Origin: OLB11 sp041392835
GTDB taxonomy: Bacteria > Bacteroidota > Bacteroidia > Chitinophagales > Chitinophagaceae
Direction: 5' to 3'
DNA: 64,000 nt
Assembly (NCBI GenBank): GCA_041392835.1
Contig: JAWKLF010000001.1
Location: 310,001 to 374,000 of the forward strand
The notes beneath the pieces were generated by a model. The model did not search any database. It was given only the letters and a program-made list of their open reading frames with translations, and had not been told where the DNA came from. Positions 18,730 to 27,505 of this stretch are shown here, one piece after another. Each line of letters opens with the position of its first letter. The first letter of the stretch is position 1. Position numbers and translations under genes: made by a program.

Positions 18730-19581
18730 TTATTTTAGTTTTGTGATAAACATAAACCCTGCTCCGTTATTAGTATATTTTTCAATTGGGCTTTCAATAA
18801 TCATTTTTATTCCTTCGAATAATTTTCTAACAATTTTATTTTGGGATTTCTCTCTAAAATAATCAGAAATGTACCCATAATAATTATTGTTATTTGCAGC
18901 TACTAATTCAAAATTTTTTGCCTCTATATAATTTTTCCAAGTTTCTATTGTCCAAAATGTTAAATGATATGGTGGTAATTCATAATTCATACAATAATCC
19001 CACATCTTAAGTCTATTTATATTTGGTAAACTACCTATAAAGTACCCTCCTGGTTTTAAAAGTTTACTTATATATTCTATAGTATCGTTTGGATTATCAA
19101 GATGTTCAAAAACTTCAAACATTGTAATAATATCAAATTGCCCGTGATTATTTTTATTATTATAAAAATCAGATAAAAGTCCTTTTCGAAATTCAGTATT
19201 CTTTAAATTTCTTGAATCAGCAAGTCTTAAGCTATTTTCATCAATATCTAAACCAAGAATATTAAAGCCTTTATCGCTTGCAAAAGAAGCAAATGACCCG
19301 TTACCACATCCAATGTCTAATAATTTTTTCCCTTTCCCATTTTGCAACTCTTTACAATTTCTTGCAGGATGTTGTTGAGGTAAAGGAAACAAAACAGTAT
19401 GCCTTTCTATAGAAGATAAATCATCTGCTTCCGTATAAAAATCAATTGTTGGAGCCTTAAACGGATTCGCATAAATTACGTTACAATTTTTACAAACCTT
19501 TAAATCATAATCTGGAGCAATATTTTTTTTAAAAAATTGAATATTAGCACTTAAGCATATTGGACAGTTTAAATCTTGCAC
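18730..19581 (-). CDS. SAM-dependent methyltransferase with N-terminal zinc ribbon
   Basis: A 283-residue protein. Residues 5-40 carry CPIC and CKNC, a four-cysteine zinc-ribbon-like head. The methyltransferase core follows: KKLLDIGCGNGSFASFA (motif I), ILGLDIDENSLRLA, FDIITMFEVFEHLDNPNDTI and LLKPGGYFIGSLPN. Proteins with this head often act on nucleotide-sugar or lipid-linked glycan substrates, which fits the neighbourhood. It is separated by 21 bp from the GHMP kinase gene. The substrate is unknown. Confidence 0.82.
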   Translation of the reverse strand: MQDLNCPICLSANIQFFKKNIAPDYDLKVCKNCNVIYANPFKAPTIDFYTEADDLSSIERHTVLFPLPQQHPARNCKELQNGKGKKLLDIGCGNGSFASFASDKGFNILGLDIDENSLRLADSRNLKNTEFRKGLLSDFYNNKNNHGQFDIITMFEVFEHLDNPNDTIEYISKLLKPGGYFIGSLPNINRLKMWDYCMNYELPPYHLTFWTIETWKNYIEAKNFELVAANNNNYYGYISDYFREKSQNKIVRKLFEGIKMIIESPIEKYTNNGAGFMFITKLK

Positions 19582-19602
19582 TATTTTGTATTTACTTTTT
19601 TC

Positions 19603-20589
19603 TTAATTAAAATGTATAATTCTACTACCTCCATTTTCAAAACGAAAGTCTATAGTATGTAAATCTTTTAGTGCTTGTTTTACGGCTTCTTGTTTTTCTT
19701 TGGGTACATAAAACACAAAAAAACCACCGCCTCCGGCTCCTAATAGTTTTCCTCCTATAGCGCCCACTTCTTTAGCTCTATTATATATATCGTCTAAAAA
19801 ATCATTTGAAATGGCAGAAGACAAACTACGCTTTGCCATCCAAGCTTGATGCATAAGCTCTCCAAATTCATTTAAATTTTTTGAGTTATCGGTTAATATG
19901 TTCATGCCTTTTTGAACCATATTGTATATATCTTTTAGCTCAGTTCCTATTTTTTTTTCTTGGGTTTTTTGTAGTTGTTCTTTCAATATTTCACTAGCAA
20001 AACGATTGATTCCAGTATAAAACATCATTAAATTATTTTCTAAATCCAATTTTCGTTCTCTTGAAATTATCAAAGGGTTGACTTCCAATGTGTCTGCTGT
20101 AAATTTCATATGATTAAAACCGCCGTATGAAGCGGCCAATTGGTCTTGCACGCCCACTCTCTCCTGCAGCACATGATATTCAATATGAATGGCCTCGTTG
20201 GCCAATTCTTCTTTGCTTTTTATAATGCCTTTGAGTGCATATAATGCGTGCAATAATCCTACTGTAAAACTACTACTACTTCCTATGCCAGTGCGAGCAG
20301 GCAAGTCGCTAATAATATTTATTTCAAGCCCATCTTCAATGTTTAAATATTTTATTACTTCTCTTACCACAGGGTGCGATATCTCGCTTACGTCATTACA
20401 AAGTTCTAATTTACTATAAGCAATCCTATACTTATGGTCTAAAAGGCCCTTCATTTTATTTACGGTAACATAAATATACTTATCGATAGAGGTACTTAAA
20501 ACACAACCTCCAAATTCTTTAAAATAGTCTGGATAGTCTGTGCCTCCTCCAAAAAAACTAACACGAACAGGAGTCTTTGATATAATCAT
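19603..20589 (-). CDS. GHMP sugar kinase (heptose-7-phosphate kinase-like)
   Basis: A 328-residue GHMP-superfamily kinase. It opens with ISKTPVRVSFFGGGTDYPDYF, the substrate-binding start of the HddA-like group. The phosphate loop is LPARTGIGSSSSFTVGLLHAL, and the third motif is KLLGAGGGGFFVFY. HddA phosphorylates D-glycero-D-manno-heptose-7-phosphate toward GDP-heptose. The partner genes gmhA, gmhB and hddC are absent from this window, so a different sugar remains possible. It begins 3 bp after the SDR gene stop and is clearly in the same operon. Confidence 0.82.
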   Translation of the reverse strand: MIISKTPVRVSFFGGGTDYPDYFKEFGGCVLSTSIDKYIYVTVNKMKGLLDHKYRIAYSKLELCNDVSEISHPVVREVIKYLNIEDGLEINIISDLPARTGIGSSSSFTVGLLHALYALKGIIKSKEELANEAIHIEYHVLQERVGVQDQLAASYGGFNHMKFTADTLEVNPLIISRERKLDLENNLMMFYTGINRFASEILKEQLQKTQEKKIGTELKDIYNMVQKGMNILTDNSKNLNEFGELMHQAWMAKRSLSSAISNDFLDDIYNRAKEVGAIGGKLLGAGGGGFFVFYVPKEKQEAVKQALKDLHTIDFRFENGGSRIIHFN

Positions 20590-20592
20590 ATT

Positions 20593-21531
20593 TTAAACAT
20601 TTGAGTATTTATTAGGAGTCATAATCGAAAACCCTTTTATTAATTCTGTAATACCCATTTGGATATCATGGTCAGGCATATATCCTGTCTTTTCTATTTT
20701 GTCGTTGCTCACAATATAATTTCGTTGATCTGGGTCTTTGTTGATTTCACTTTCTGTAATAAAGAAATCGGGAATTTGTTTTTTTATTTCTAAGCACAAT
20801 TCCATTTTGCTTAAATTGGCAGAACTTAATCCCACATTATACATCGTATTTTTCATAGTATCAAAGTGGTCTATACCATGTAAAAAAGCTTTAGCAACAT
20901 CGCGAACATGTATATAGTTTCGTTTAAAATGTGCTTCAAATAAAACAATGTATTTTTGAGAAAAGGCTCTATACGTAAAATCATTGACTAATAAATCTAA
21001 ACGCATACGTGGAGAGCACCCAAATACTGTAGCTAATCGAAATGTAATTACATTTTCACTTTGTAGTAATTCATATTCTGCTTCTGATTTTGTAGTTCCA
21101 TATAAACTTATTGGTTTCAAAGGTGTTTCTTCTGTGCAGTATATACCTTCTTGTCCTATGCCATATCCACTATTGGTTGTAGGAAATAGTATTCTTTGGT
21201 TTTTTGAGCGATACTGATTTAATTTTATTACAGCATCTCTATTGATAGCAATAGTACTATGTTCGTCTTTAGAGCAAAGAGGAGCTCCTACCAATGCCGC
21301 TAATGGAATAATTATATCTTTATCCCTGATGGCAGATTTTAAATGTTTTTCATTGCGAACATCAGCATTGATAAAATGAAAATTAGGGTTATGACAACAG
21401 TCTAATAAAGGACCTTGCTGAAACATTAAATTGTCAAAAACGGTTACTTCAAATCCTCTTTCTAACAATTTTGGAACCAATGTTGTTCCTAAATATCCTG
21501 CACCTCCAGTGATTAAAACTTTTTCAGCCAT
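20593..21531 (-). CDS. NAD-dependent epimerase/dehydratase (extended SDR), first gene of the glycan operon
   Basis: A 312-residue SDR. The N-terminus has the Rossmann motif LITGGAGYLGTTLV; IIPLAALVGAP replaces the usual HLAA motif, and the active site is PTTNSGYGIG with YGTTK. RNYIHVRDVAKAFLHGI and YNVGLS match nucleotide-sugar epimerases. It leads a tightly spaced minus-strand series (3-21-bp gaps to the kinase and methyltransferases) and has the best promoter in the window upstream. The substrate is unknown. Confidence 0.82.
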   Translation of the reverse strand: MAEKVLITGGAGYLGTTLVPKLLERGFEVTVFDNLMFQQGPLLDCCHNPNFHFINADVRNEKHLKSAIRDKDIIIPLAALVGAPLCSKDEHSTIAINRDAVIKLNQYRSKNQRILFPTTNSGYGIGQEGIYCTEETPLKPISLYGTTKSEAEYELLQSENVITFRLATVFGCSPRMRLDLLVNDFTYRAFSQKYIVLFEAHFKRNYIHVRDVAKAFLHGIDHFDTMKNTMYNVGLSSANLSKMELCLEIKKQIPDFFITESEINKDPDQRNYIVSNDKIEKTGYMPDHDIQMGITELIKGFSIMTPNKYSNV

Positions 21532-21550
21532 TATTTTCTTGTTTAAGTAA

Positions 21551-21581
21551 CAAATTTAGCAAATGTGTCTTATCCTTCAAA
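21551..21581 (-). promoter_or_regulatory. Promoter of the glycan operon (-33 TTTG, -7 TAAATTTG)
   Basis: On the minus strand TTTG (21581-21578) is followed after 19 bp by TAAATTTG (21558-21551). Both elements and their spacing fit the Bacteroidota primary-sigma consensus. The -7 box ends 19 bp before the ATG at 21531. Confidence 0.7.
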
Positions 21582-21645
21582 GAATTCTTTTTATAGCTGA
21601 TTTAAGTATTATATTGATTAATATTGTGTTTTTGTAAAATATAGA

Positions 21646-23172
21646 ATGGGAATCATCAAAAGACAAGGTTTAAAATCAAGTATTCTAAATTATGCTGGCG
21701 TTTTTTTAGGTGTTGTTTTTTTTAATTTCGTTTTTCCTAATATTATAGACGAAAAGTATTTGGGGCTTATTGGTTTACTAAGAAACATTACGTTTATTGC
21801 TGCCACCATACCCATGATGGGGCTTGGGCATTTGCTTCTCAACTATGACAGTACCTGGAAAGATAAGAAAATGACCGATAGCTTTAATGCGTTTGCCTTG
21901 CTTATCAGCTTGCTATTGTGTATTCTTTTTGCCGTTTTTTATTATGCCTTTCGAGAGTCTATTATTGCTTATTATGTCGAAAAATCAAGCTTATTCAATG
22001 CGTATTATATTTATGTAGTGCCTTTGGTCTTTTTGTTTGTTGCCAATAGCTATTTTGAAATTTATAGCCTTGCCAAAAAAAGAACCGCTGTACCAGCCTT
22101 TTTAAGAGAAGTCCTCAACCGTATTTTACTGATTCTTGTTTTTTTTCTTTTTATTAAAAATAGTATCACGGAGCAACAATTTGTTTCGGGGTTTGTACTC
22201 ACGTATTGTATTCCCTTACTTATTTTATGTTTTTATGCCATTCAAAAATTAGACTTTGGGGTTTCCTCCATGCAATTATTTTGGAATCAAAAAGATAGAA
22301 ACCAACAATTGGTTTATAGCTTTTATATGTTGGTACTGGTTATAAGCATGTCTGCTTCCAACTTTATCGATGGGGTGTTTATACCCTCCTATCTTGGTTT
22401 GGGTGCGCTTGGTATCTACATGCCTTCGCTTGTGCTCGGACAAATGATACAAGTACCCTATAGGTCTATTACTCTTATTTCGGTTCCTGTAATCAGAGAG
22501 GCCATCGTGGCACACGACTATACTACGCTAAACAGAATAAACAAATCTATGGGCTTAAACCTTTTTCTGATTGGCGCTTTTTTATTTACCCTTTTGATAG
22601 TCAATTCAGACAATATTTTTTTAATGATACCTGAAAAGTATAGTGCCGCCAAATATGTTTTAATCATCGTTGCTTTGGGTAGGCTTATAGACATGGGCTT
22701 TGGTATCAATACCGAACTATTAGTATACTCTTCGTATTACAAACAAATAGTTTTATTTTCTTTTATCATGATGCTATCAACCATATCTCTAAACCTAGTA
22801 TTATTACCTCGTATAGGCATTAATGGTGCAGCATGGGCTGTTAGTATTTCATTGATTGTTTTTAACATGCTCAAGTCTTGGCTTATTTATAAAAAATTTC
22901 ATTTTCATTGTTTTAGTAAGCACTATATTACGCTTACTATTCTTACCTTATGCATTATTGCTGTGTTGTATATGATTCCGTATATTACTTTTCTACAGCA
23001 ACATATGTTTATCAATCCTTTGTTGAATATGATATTCAAATCTATTATAGCGGCTGTATTGTTTCTTGTTCCTGTATTTTTTCTAAAAGTATCACCCGAT
23101 TTAAATGACTTTATCAAACTTATACTCAATGGCAAACTATTTAAGGGTGGCTACAAATTAGACAATCTTTAA
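21646..23172 (+). CDS. Polysaccharide flippase (Wzx/MATE-like)
   Basis: A 508-residue integral membrane protein with about 12-14 predicted helices and the general pattern of oligosaccharide flippases: an N-terminal LKSSILNYAGVFLGVVFFNFVFP and a repeated pattern of short loops. The late GINGAAWAVSISLIVFNMLKSWLIY is typical of the PST/MVF group. It would move lipid-linked repeat units across the inner membrane. It is divergently transcribed from the glycan operon and ends 4 bp from the convergent MORN-like gene. No Wzy polymerase was found in the window. Confidence 0.85.
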   Translation: MGIIKRQGLKSSILNYAGVFLGVVFFNFVFPNIIDEKYLGLIGLLRNITFIAATIPMMGLGHLLLNYDSTWKDKKMTDSFNAFALLISLLLCILFAVFYYAFRESIIAYYVEKSSLFNAYYIYVVPLVFLFVANSYFEIYSLAKKRTAVPAFLREVLNRILLILVFFLFIKNSITEQQFVSGFVLTYCIPLLILCFYAIQKLDFGVSSMQLFWNQKDRNQQLVYSFYMLVLVISMSASNFIDGVFIPSYLGLGALGIYMPSLVLGQMIQVPYRSITLISVPVIREAIVAHDYTTLNRINKSMGLNLFLIGAFLFTLLIVNSDNIFLMIPEKYSAAKYVLIIVALGRLIDMGFGINTELLVYSSYYKQIVLFSFIMMLSTISLNLVLLPRIGINGAAWAVSISLIVFNMLKSWLIYKKFHFHCFSKHYITLTILTLCIIAVLYMIPYITFLQQHMFINPLLNMIFKSIIAAVLFLVPVFFLKVSPDLNDFIKLILNGKLFKGGYKLDNL

Positions 23173-23176
23173 AATT

Positions 23177-23944
23177 TTACAATTTTTTTCTTTTTTTAGG
23201 GTTTTGGTTGGGTGTTACACCTTTGGCATTGGGCGAAATATCGGTATATTGTATTTGCTTTTTTTTACCTCCTACATACCAATACATAGATTGGGGTTCG
23301 TGACTAATATGTGGTAACGATTTTATTTTATTGTTGATAATAGTACTGTCGCTTGGGTATTCATAATCATGTTCATAGATAATATCATCTGCCTGATATT
23401 CGACCATGCGTGTTACGTTGTGATTGCGTATATCATAAAAAGTCCAATAACCATGTTTTACGCTGCCCAGATTTGCTTTCAAAATTACAGGCTTTATGTC
23501 GCCATTGGCAGTTTCTACCATGATAGTATCATAGTCATATTTTGATTTTAAAGCCAGATAGTTGCCAACACAAAAAAGTTTTCCTTCCTCATAATATTTG
23601 GCTTCGCCGTCTTTTTTGCCTTGCTTAAACTGCTCTTCCGAAATAATTTTCCCTCTCATATCAAATTGTAACCACTTCCCTTCTTTTATACTATTGATGT
23701 ATAAACCATATTGTTGGTAGCCCTCTTCTTGCATTCTGCTTTCTATCACTTCTAACCACATGCCTTGTTTTAGGTGCTTACTATCTATCTTGTTTATAGT
23801 ATCGCCATTTTCGAGCAATTCAAAACTGAGCAAAGTCAACTTTTGTTGAATTGGGTATTCTGCTTGTACGTTTTTTCTTTTTTTCTGAGCAAAAAGGTGC
23901 AGACTCCATATACACAGACATAAACAAATAATACTTTTCTTCAT
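23177..23944 (-). CDS. Secreted MORN-like repeat protein
   Basis: A 255-residue exported protein with a signal peptide (MKKSIICLCLCIWSLHLFAQ). The body has MORN/YwqK-like units: GLYINSIKEGKWLQFDMRGK, then EEQFKQGKKDGEAKYYEEGK and GSVKHGYWTFYD. YwqK-type annotation as an antitoxin is common for such proteins but is not supported here, because this one is exported and has no toxin partner. The C-terminus is lysine-rich (NPKKRKKL). A longer frame to 23971 adds 9 residues before the signal peptide; the promoter position favours 23944. Confidence 0.7.
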   Translation of the reverse strand: MKKSIICLCLCIWSLHLFAQKKRKNVQAEYPIQQKLTLLSFELLENGDTINKIDSKHLKQGMWLEVIESRMQEEGYQQYGLYINSIKEGKWLQFDMRGKIISEEQFKQGKKDGEAKYYEEGKLFCVGNYLALKSKYDYDTIMVETANGDIKPVILKANLGSVKHGYWTFYDIRNHNVTRMVEYQADDIIYEHDYEYPSDSTIINNKIKSLPHISHEPQSMYWYVGGKKKQIQYTDISPNAKGVTPNQNPKKRKKL

Positions 23945-23968
23945 GCTAAAATGAATAGTACAATAATA

Positions 23969-23976
23969 CAAAATTA
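23969..23976 (-). promoter_or_regulatory. -7 box of the MORN-like gene
   Basis: TAATTTTG on the minus strand is an exact TAnnTTTG match, 24 bp from the ATG at 23944. Confidence 0.5.
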
Positions 23977-24045
23977 TCTTGCGTCTTTTGTAGATTTTTT
24001 GCTAATGTAGCAGAAATCTCATGCGCTTCTTTTTATCTTTATCCG

Positions 24046-25941
24046 ATGGCTTTAAAAAATGTACTATTTTATATCCTACGTCTATACCTTTTTTGGTTTG
24101 TTGTGTTTGCTATGCAAAGACTTTTTTTTATTCTATATCAATTGCCAATTCATGATAGAATTCACAATAAAATAGATATACTGCATGCTTTTTATAAAAA
24201 TTTTATTCTTGAGCTTTCATCAGCTACTATACTTTCCTTACTTCCAATATTGATAATGATAGCATATGCTGTTTTTAATAAAAAAATATTGTTTCGTATA
24301 GCCAATGTATTGGTTTTGTTGTTTACTATTCTTTACATTGCTATATCACTGGCCGATACAGGTCTTTATCGCGAATGGACTGCCAAAATCAATATACAAG
24401 CCTTAGAACATTTTAAAAATCCAAGCGAAATTTTAAGAACTATATCTACAGGCAAGCAGCTTGTATTTATAGTAGGGCTTGTATTGCTTAGCTATGTTTA
24501 TTATTTTTTTTATCGTCGTTTTGTACTTAGGGCTATGTATCAACAAGGGCAAATACAAGCTCCTTTTTATAGAAAAGCATTTCGTGGCTTTGGCTTTTTT
24601 TTATTGTATGGCTTTTTAGCCATAGTAGCTATACGTGGCGGTTTGTTTGGTATACCCATCAATCAAAGTGTAGCTTATTTTAGTCAAGATGTGTTAGCAA
24701 ATGACATAGCAGTAAATCCTTTATACAATTTAATACAGGATATCGATATTAAATCTAAACTTCCTAAAGCTGAGGTATATACCCACTTTTCAGCTCAAGA
24801 AGCTAAGGATATTATAGCTTCGGATTTCATAGCTGCTAAAGACACTTTTGTATCAGTTCTAAATACTACAAGGCCCAATCTTTTATTTATCATATTAGAA
24901 AGTTGGAGTGCAGATAATATTTCTTGTTTAGGAGGTATAGAAAACTGCACACCCAATTTTAATCGATATGCGCAAGAAGGTATTTTGTGTACTCGTGCCT
25001 ATGCCAATGCCTATGTATCGGACCAAGGTGTGCCTGCTATATTGAGCGCCTACCCTTCGGCATCGCGCTTGGCCATAGTAAACCATCCTGCTCAAGTGCC
25101 TTCGGTGCCATGCATTAATGAATCCATAAAAGAGGCGGGCTATACCTCTTCTTTTTTATATGGCGGTGAGCTTATATATGGCAATTTGAAAGGCTATGTG
25201 TATGAAAAAAAGTTTGATCATATAAGCGATCAAATTGATATTTTTAAATACCCTGAAGGCAAATTGGGTATACAAGATGAATTTATGTTTAAAGAACTTC
25301 AAGAGCGCATTCCCCAAGTTAAACGACCTTTTTTGTATAGCTTTTTTACGTTAAGTAGTCATATGCCTTATGATTTTGAATATCCATTTAGTTGGCATTC
25401 TGATGAAAATGATCCAGAAAAAAGCTATACCGAATCGGTGCATTATGCCGATCATCATTTGGGAAAATTTTTAGACTCTGCAAAAAAAACTTCTTGGTAC
25501 GATAGCACTCTCATTATTATCAGTGCCGATCATAGCCATCATACTATAAAACAATGGGAAAGCCATGATGCTGCTCATGCTCACATTCCAATTTTATTTT
25601 TGGGTGGTGCTATTAAGCCTGAATGGCGAGGTAAAAATATAGACAGAGTAGTATCGCAGTTGGATATAGTGCATACTGTCCTTAAACAAATGAAGATAGA
25701 TACTAAACCTTATGTTTGGTCAAGAGATATGCTTAATCCCTATACTCCTGCAAGTGCTTTTTTTATATTTTATGGTGGTGCAGGGTATATTACTCAAGAG
25801 GGATATGCTTCTATTTATCAACAACAAGAAAATGCCAAAACGAGTTTTGGTGATGATAGCCTTAAAACAAAGTCGTATATTCGAAAGGCAAGAGCTTTTG
25901 AGCAGGTTTTGTATAGCGGATTACAACAAAAACAGGAGTAG
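24046..25941 (+). CDS. LTA-synthase-like membrane phosphotransferase (sulfatase fold)
   Basis: A 631-residue membrane enzyme. Five predicted N-terminal helices (to about residue 205) anchor a periplasmic alkaline-phosphatase/sulfatase-fold domain. Metal-site motifs are NLLFIILESWS (Glu285), ADHSHH (Asp495, His496, His498) and HIPILF. The nucleophile region reads YVSDQGVPAILSAYPS, with Ser325 where LtaS-like enzymes have Thr. Relatives move phosphoglycerol or phosphoethanolamine onto envelope glycans or lipids. A near -7 sequence (TATCTTTA) lies just upstream of the ATG. Its stop abuts the stop of the convergent T9SS gene with no gap. The substrate is unknown. Confidence 0.85.
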   Translation: MALKNVLFYILRLYLFWFVVFAMQRLFFILYQLPIHDRIHNKIDILHAFYKNFILELSSATILSLLPILIMIAYAVFNKKILFRIANVLVLLFTILYIAISLADTGLYREWTAKINIQALEHFKNPSEILRTISTGKQLVFIVGLVLLSYVYYFFYRRFVLRAMYQQGQIQAPFYRKAFRGFGFFLLYGFLAIVAIRGGLFGIPINQSVAYFSQDVLANDIAVNPLYNLIQDIDIKSKLPKAEVYTHFSAQEAKDIIASDFIAAKDTFVSVLNTTRPNLLFIILESWSADNISCLGGIENCTPNFNRYAQEGILCTRAYANAYVSDQGVPAILSAYPSASRLAIVNHPAQVPSVPCINESIKEAGYTSSFLYGGELIYGNLKGYVYEKKFDHISDQIDIFKYPEGKLGIQDEFMFKELQERIPQVKRPFLYSFFTLSSHMPYDFEYPFSWHSDENDPEKSYTESVHYADHHLGKFLDSAKKTSWYDSTLIIISADHSHHTIKQWESHDAAHAHIPILFLGGAIKPEWRGKNIDRVVSQLDIVHTVLKQMKIDTKPYVWSRDMLNPYTPASAFFIFYGGAGYITQEGYASIYQQQENAKTSFGDDSLKTKSYIRKARAFEQVLYSGLQQKQE

Positions 25942-27282
25942 TTATTTAATTACCATCTTCTCTTTAACTTCAATTTCTTCGTTGTTTATTCTTAAATAAT
26001 ACATACCCGATTTAAGATTAGGCGTTTCTACTATAGTATGGTTGTTTTCTATTGCTATTTCATTTTGTGATATTAATTGGCCTGTTATAGTATGCCATGC
26101 CATTTTATAATTTCCAAATGGAAAATTATCTAATCGAATTTGATGGTTTTCTATTGGGTTAGGGCCTATACTGCATGTAGATAATCTCGATTTTACATAG
26201 ATCACCTCGCTCTCCGTGTATTTGCCATTGATATCATATTTTCTGATTTTATAATACGCATTTTGATCCTCAATATCTAAAAACTTATAGTCGTATTCTC
26301 CTTGAATAATATCTATTCGTTGTATAACCTGATATTCTTTTTTATCTGTATTTTTCATTACCTCATACGATACAAATTCTTCTTGTATAGGATCATTCCA
26401 AGAAATTACATTTTGATATTCATTTATTCTGCTGGCCATAAAATGCAAGCCCTCAATAGGCAGAATTGTATTCAATACCTCAGTTATAATGCCGTTTTGT
26501 TTATAAAACATATATTGCCTGCCTGGCACCTCTACATACAAAGAATCAAAACTTGCCGTGTCAGCAACATTTATTTGAATGCATGTAGAAAATTCACCTA
26601 AAATAAATACATACTTTTCACAAGTATCATAATGTGATATGAAATAAATTGAATCATTTATTCGTTCGGTTCCATATAAACTACTAATATAACTATACCC
26701 ATTGGGAAGCCTTATATATAAGGAATCATTTATTATAGCATACAAAGGAAGTTCATTACCATTTGTATCTGGGCAATTGGGTATATTATTTGTATTATAT
26801 GGAGAGGTAGTGGTAAAATTGCTATAAGGCTTGTAATATAAATCGGTTGTGAGAAGGCCATTGTTGTTTTCTACCTCGTAATACAAACTTTTAGATTTAA
26901 TAATTTTTTTTGTAAGACTATCTTTAGACATTAGCTTGAATGTGTACTTATATACAAATGCAGAGTCAGAATTGTTAAGATTAGGGTCGCATGCTGAGTT
27001 TGAATTTCCTCCGAATTGATAGTCAATGGTTATAATTTTATTTGAAAAATCAGAATGCAAATAATTTGAAATTAAATTTTGTTTACTATAAAAACTATCT
27101 ATCAATACCAAGGTGTCATTTTGTATTTCAAACCGTATTTCATAAGAGCGATACCCATCTGTAGTAGAGTCTTGTAAAACAGCTATCGTGTTTGCAATAT
27201 AATTTGAAGAAGATATTAACTGCGAAAAAACAGAAGAATAGCTTAACAATAATAGGGTTAATAGAATATATCTTTTTGTCAT
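25942..27282 (-). CDS. Secreted protein with T9SS type A sorting domain
   Basis: A 446-residue exported protein with signal peptide (MTKRYILLTLLLLSYSSVFSQ). The first 270 residues, rich in Asn, Tyr and Ser, match nothing I recognise. Residues about 275-365 look like a fibronectin-III-type domain common in this phylum (INEYQNVISWNDPIQEEFVSYEVMK..., DYKFLDIEDQNAYYKIRKYD). The last 75 residues form a type A sorting domain (SIGPNPIENHQIRLDN, GQLISQNEI, SGMYYLRI, EKMVIK). It is predicted to be exported by the type IX system to the surface. Function unknown. Confidence 0.8.
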   Translation of the reverse strand: MTKRYILLTLLLLSYSSVFSQLISSSNYIANTIAVLQDSTTDGYRSYEIRFEIQNDTLVLIDSFYSKQNLISNYLHSDFSNKIITIDYQFGGNSNSACDPNLNNSDSAFVYKYTFKLMSKDSLTKKIIKSKSLYYEVENNNGLLTTDLYYKPYSNFTTTSPYNTNNIPNCPDTNGNELPLYAIINDSLYIRLPNGYSYISSLYGTERINDSIYFISHYDTCEKYVFILGEFSTCIQINVADTASFDSLYVEVPGRQYMFYKQNGIITEVLNTILPIEGLHFMASRINEYQNVISWNDPIQEEFVSYEVMKNTDKKEYQVIQRIDIIQGEYDYKFLDIEDQNAYYKIRKYDINGKYTESEVIYVKSRLSTCSIGPNPIENHQIRLDNFPFGNYKMAWHTITGQLISQNEIAIENNHTIVETPNLKSGMYYLRINNEEIEVKEKMVIK

Positions 27283-27305
27283 AGATAGGTAGATTAAGTG
27301 TATGT

Positions 27306-27313
27306 CAAATATA
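27306..27313 (-). promoter_or_regulatory. -7 box of the type A T9SS gene
   Basis: TATATTTG on the minus strand, an exact TAnnTTTG match, 23 bp before the ATG at 27282. The rest of the 223-bp gap (to 27505) holds no gene, and no clear terminator or repeat was seen. Confidence 0.5.
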
Positions 27314-27505
27314 CATCATCACTTGGGGGTTTGAAAAAAAACACCTTTTCAACCCAAGCTATGCAATAGAAATGACTAAAAGTAGCGTGCTATATGTATG
27401 ATGTATTTTGTCGATTCCATATCGGTCTTAGTATTGCTATGGGTTCAACTTATATGTTTGAGAATGTTTTAATCTGATACTTACTAGTACAACCATGTAT
27501 AAGCA

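Noticed and set aside
23177..23944. YwqK-type antitoxin
   Set aside because: The protein has a signal peptide and no adjacent toxin; MORN-like repeats alone do not support a toxin-antitoxin role.
27283..27505. A fifth copy of the dispersed repeat
   Set aside because: Only short resemblances (ATATCGGTCTTAG, TACTAGTACA) were seen; no end motif is recognisable.
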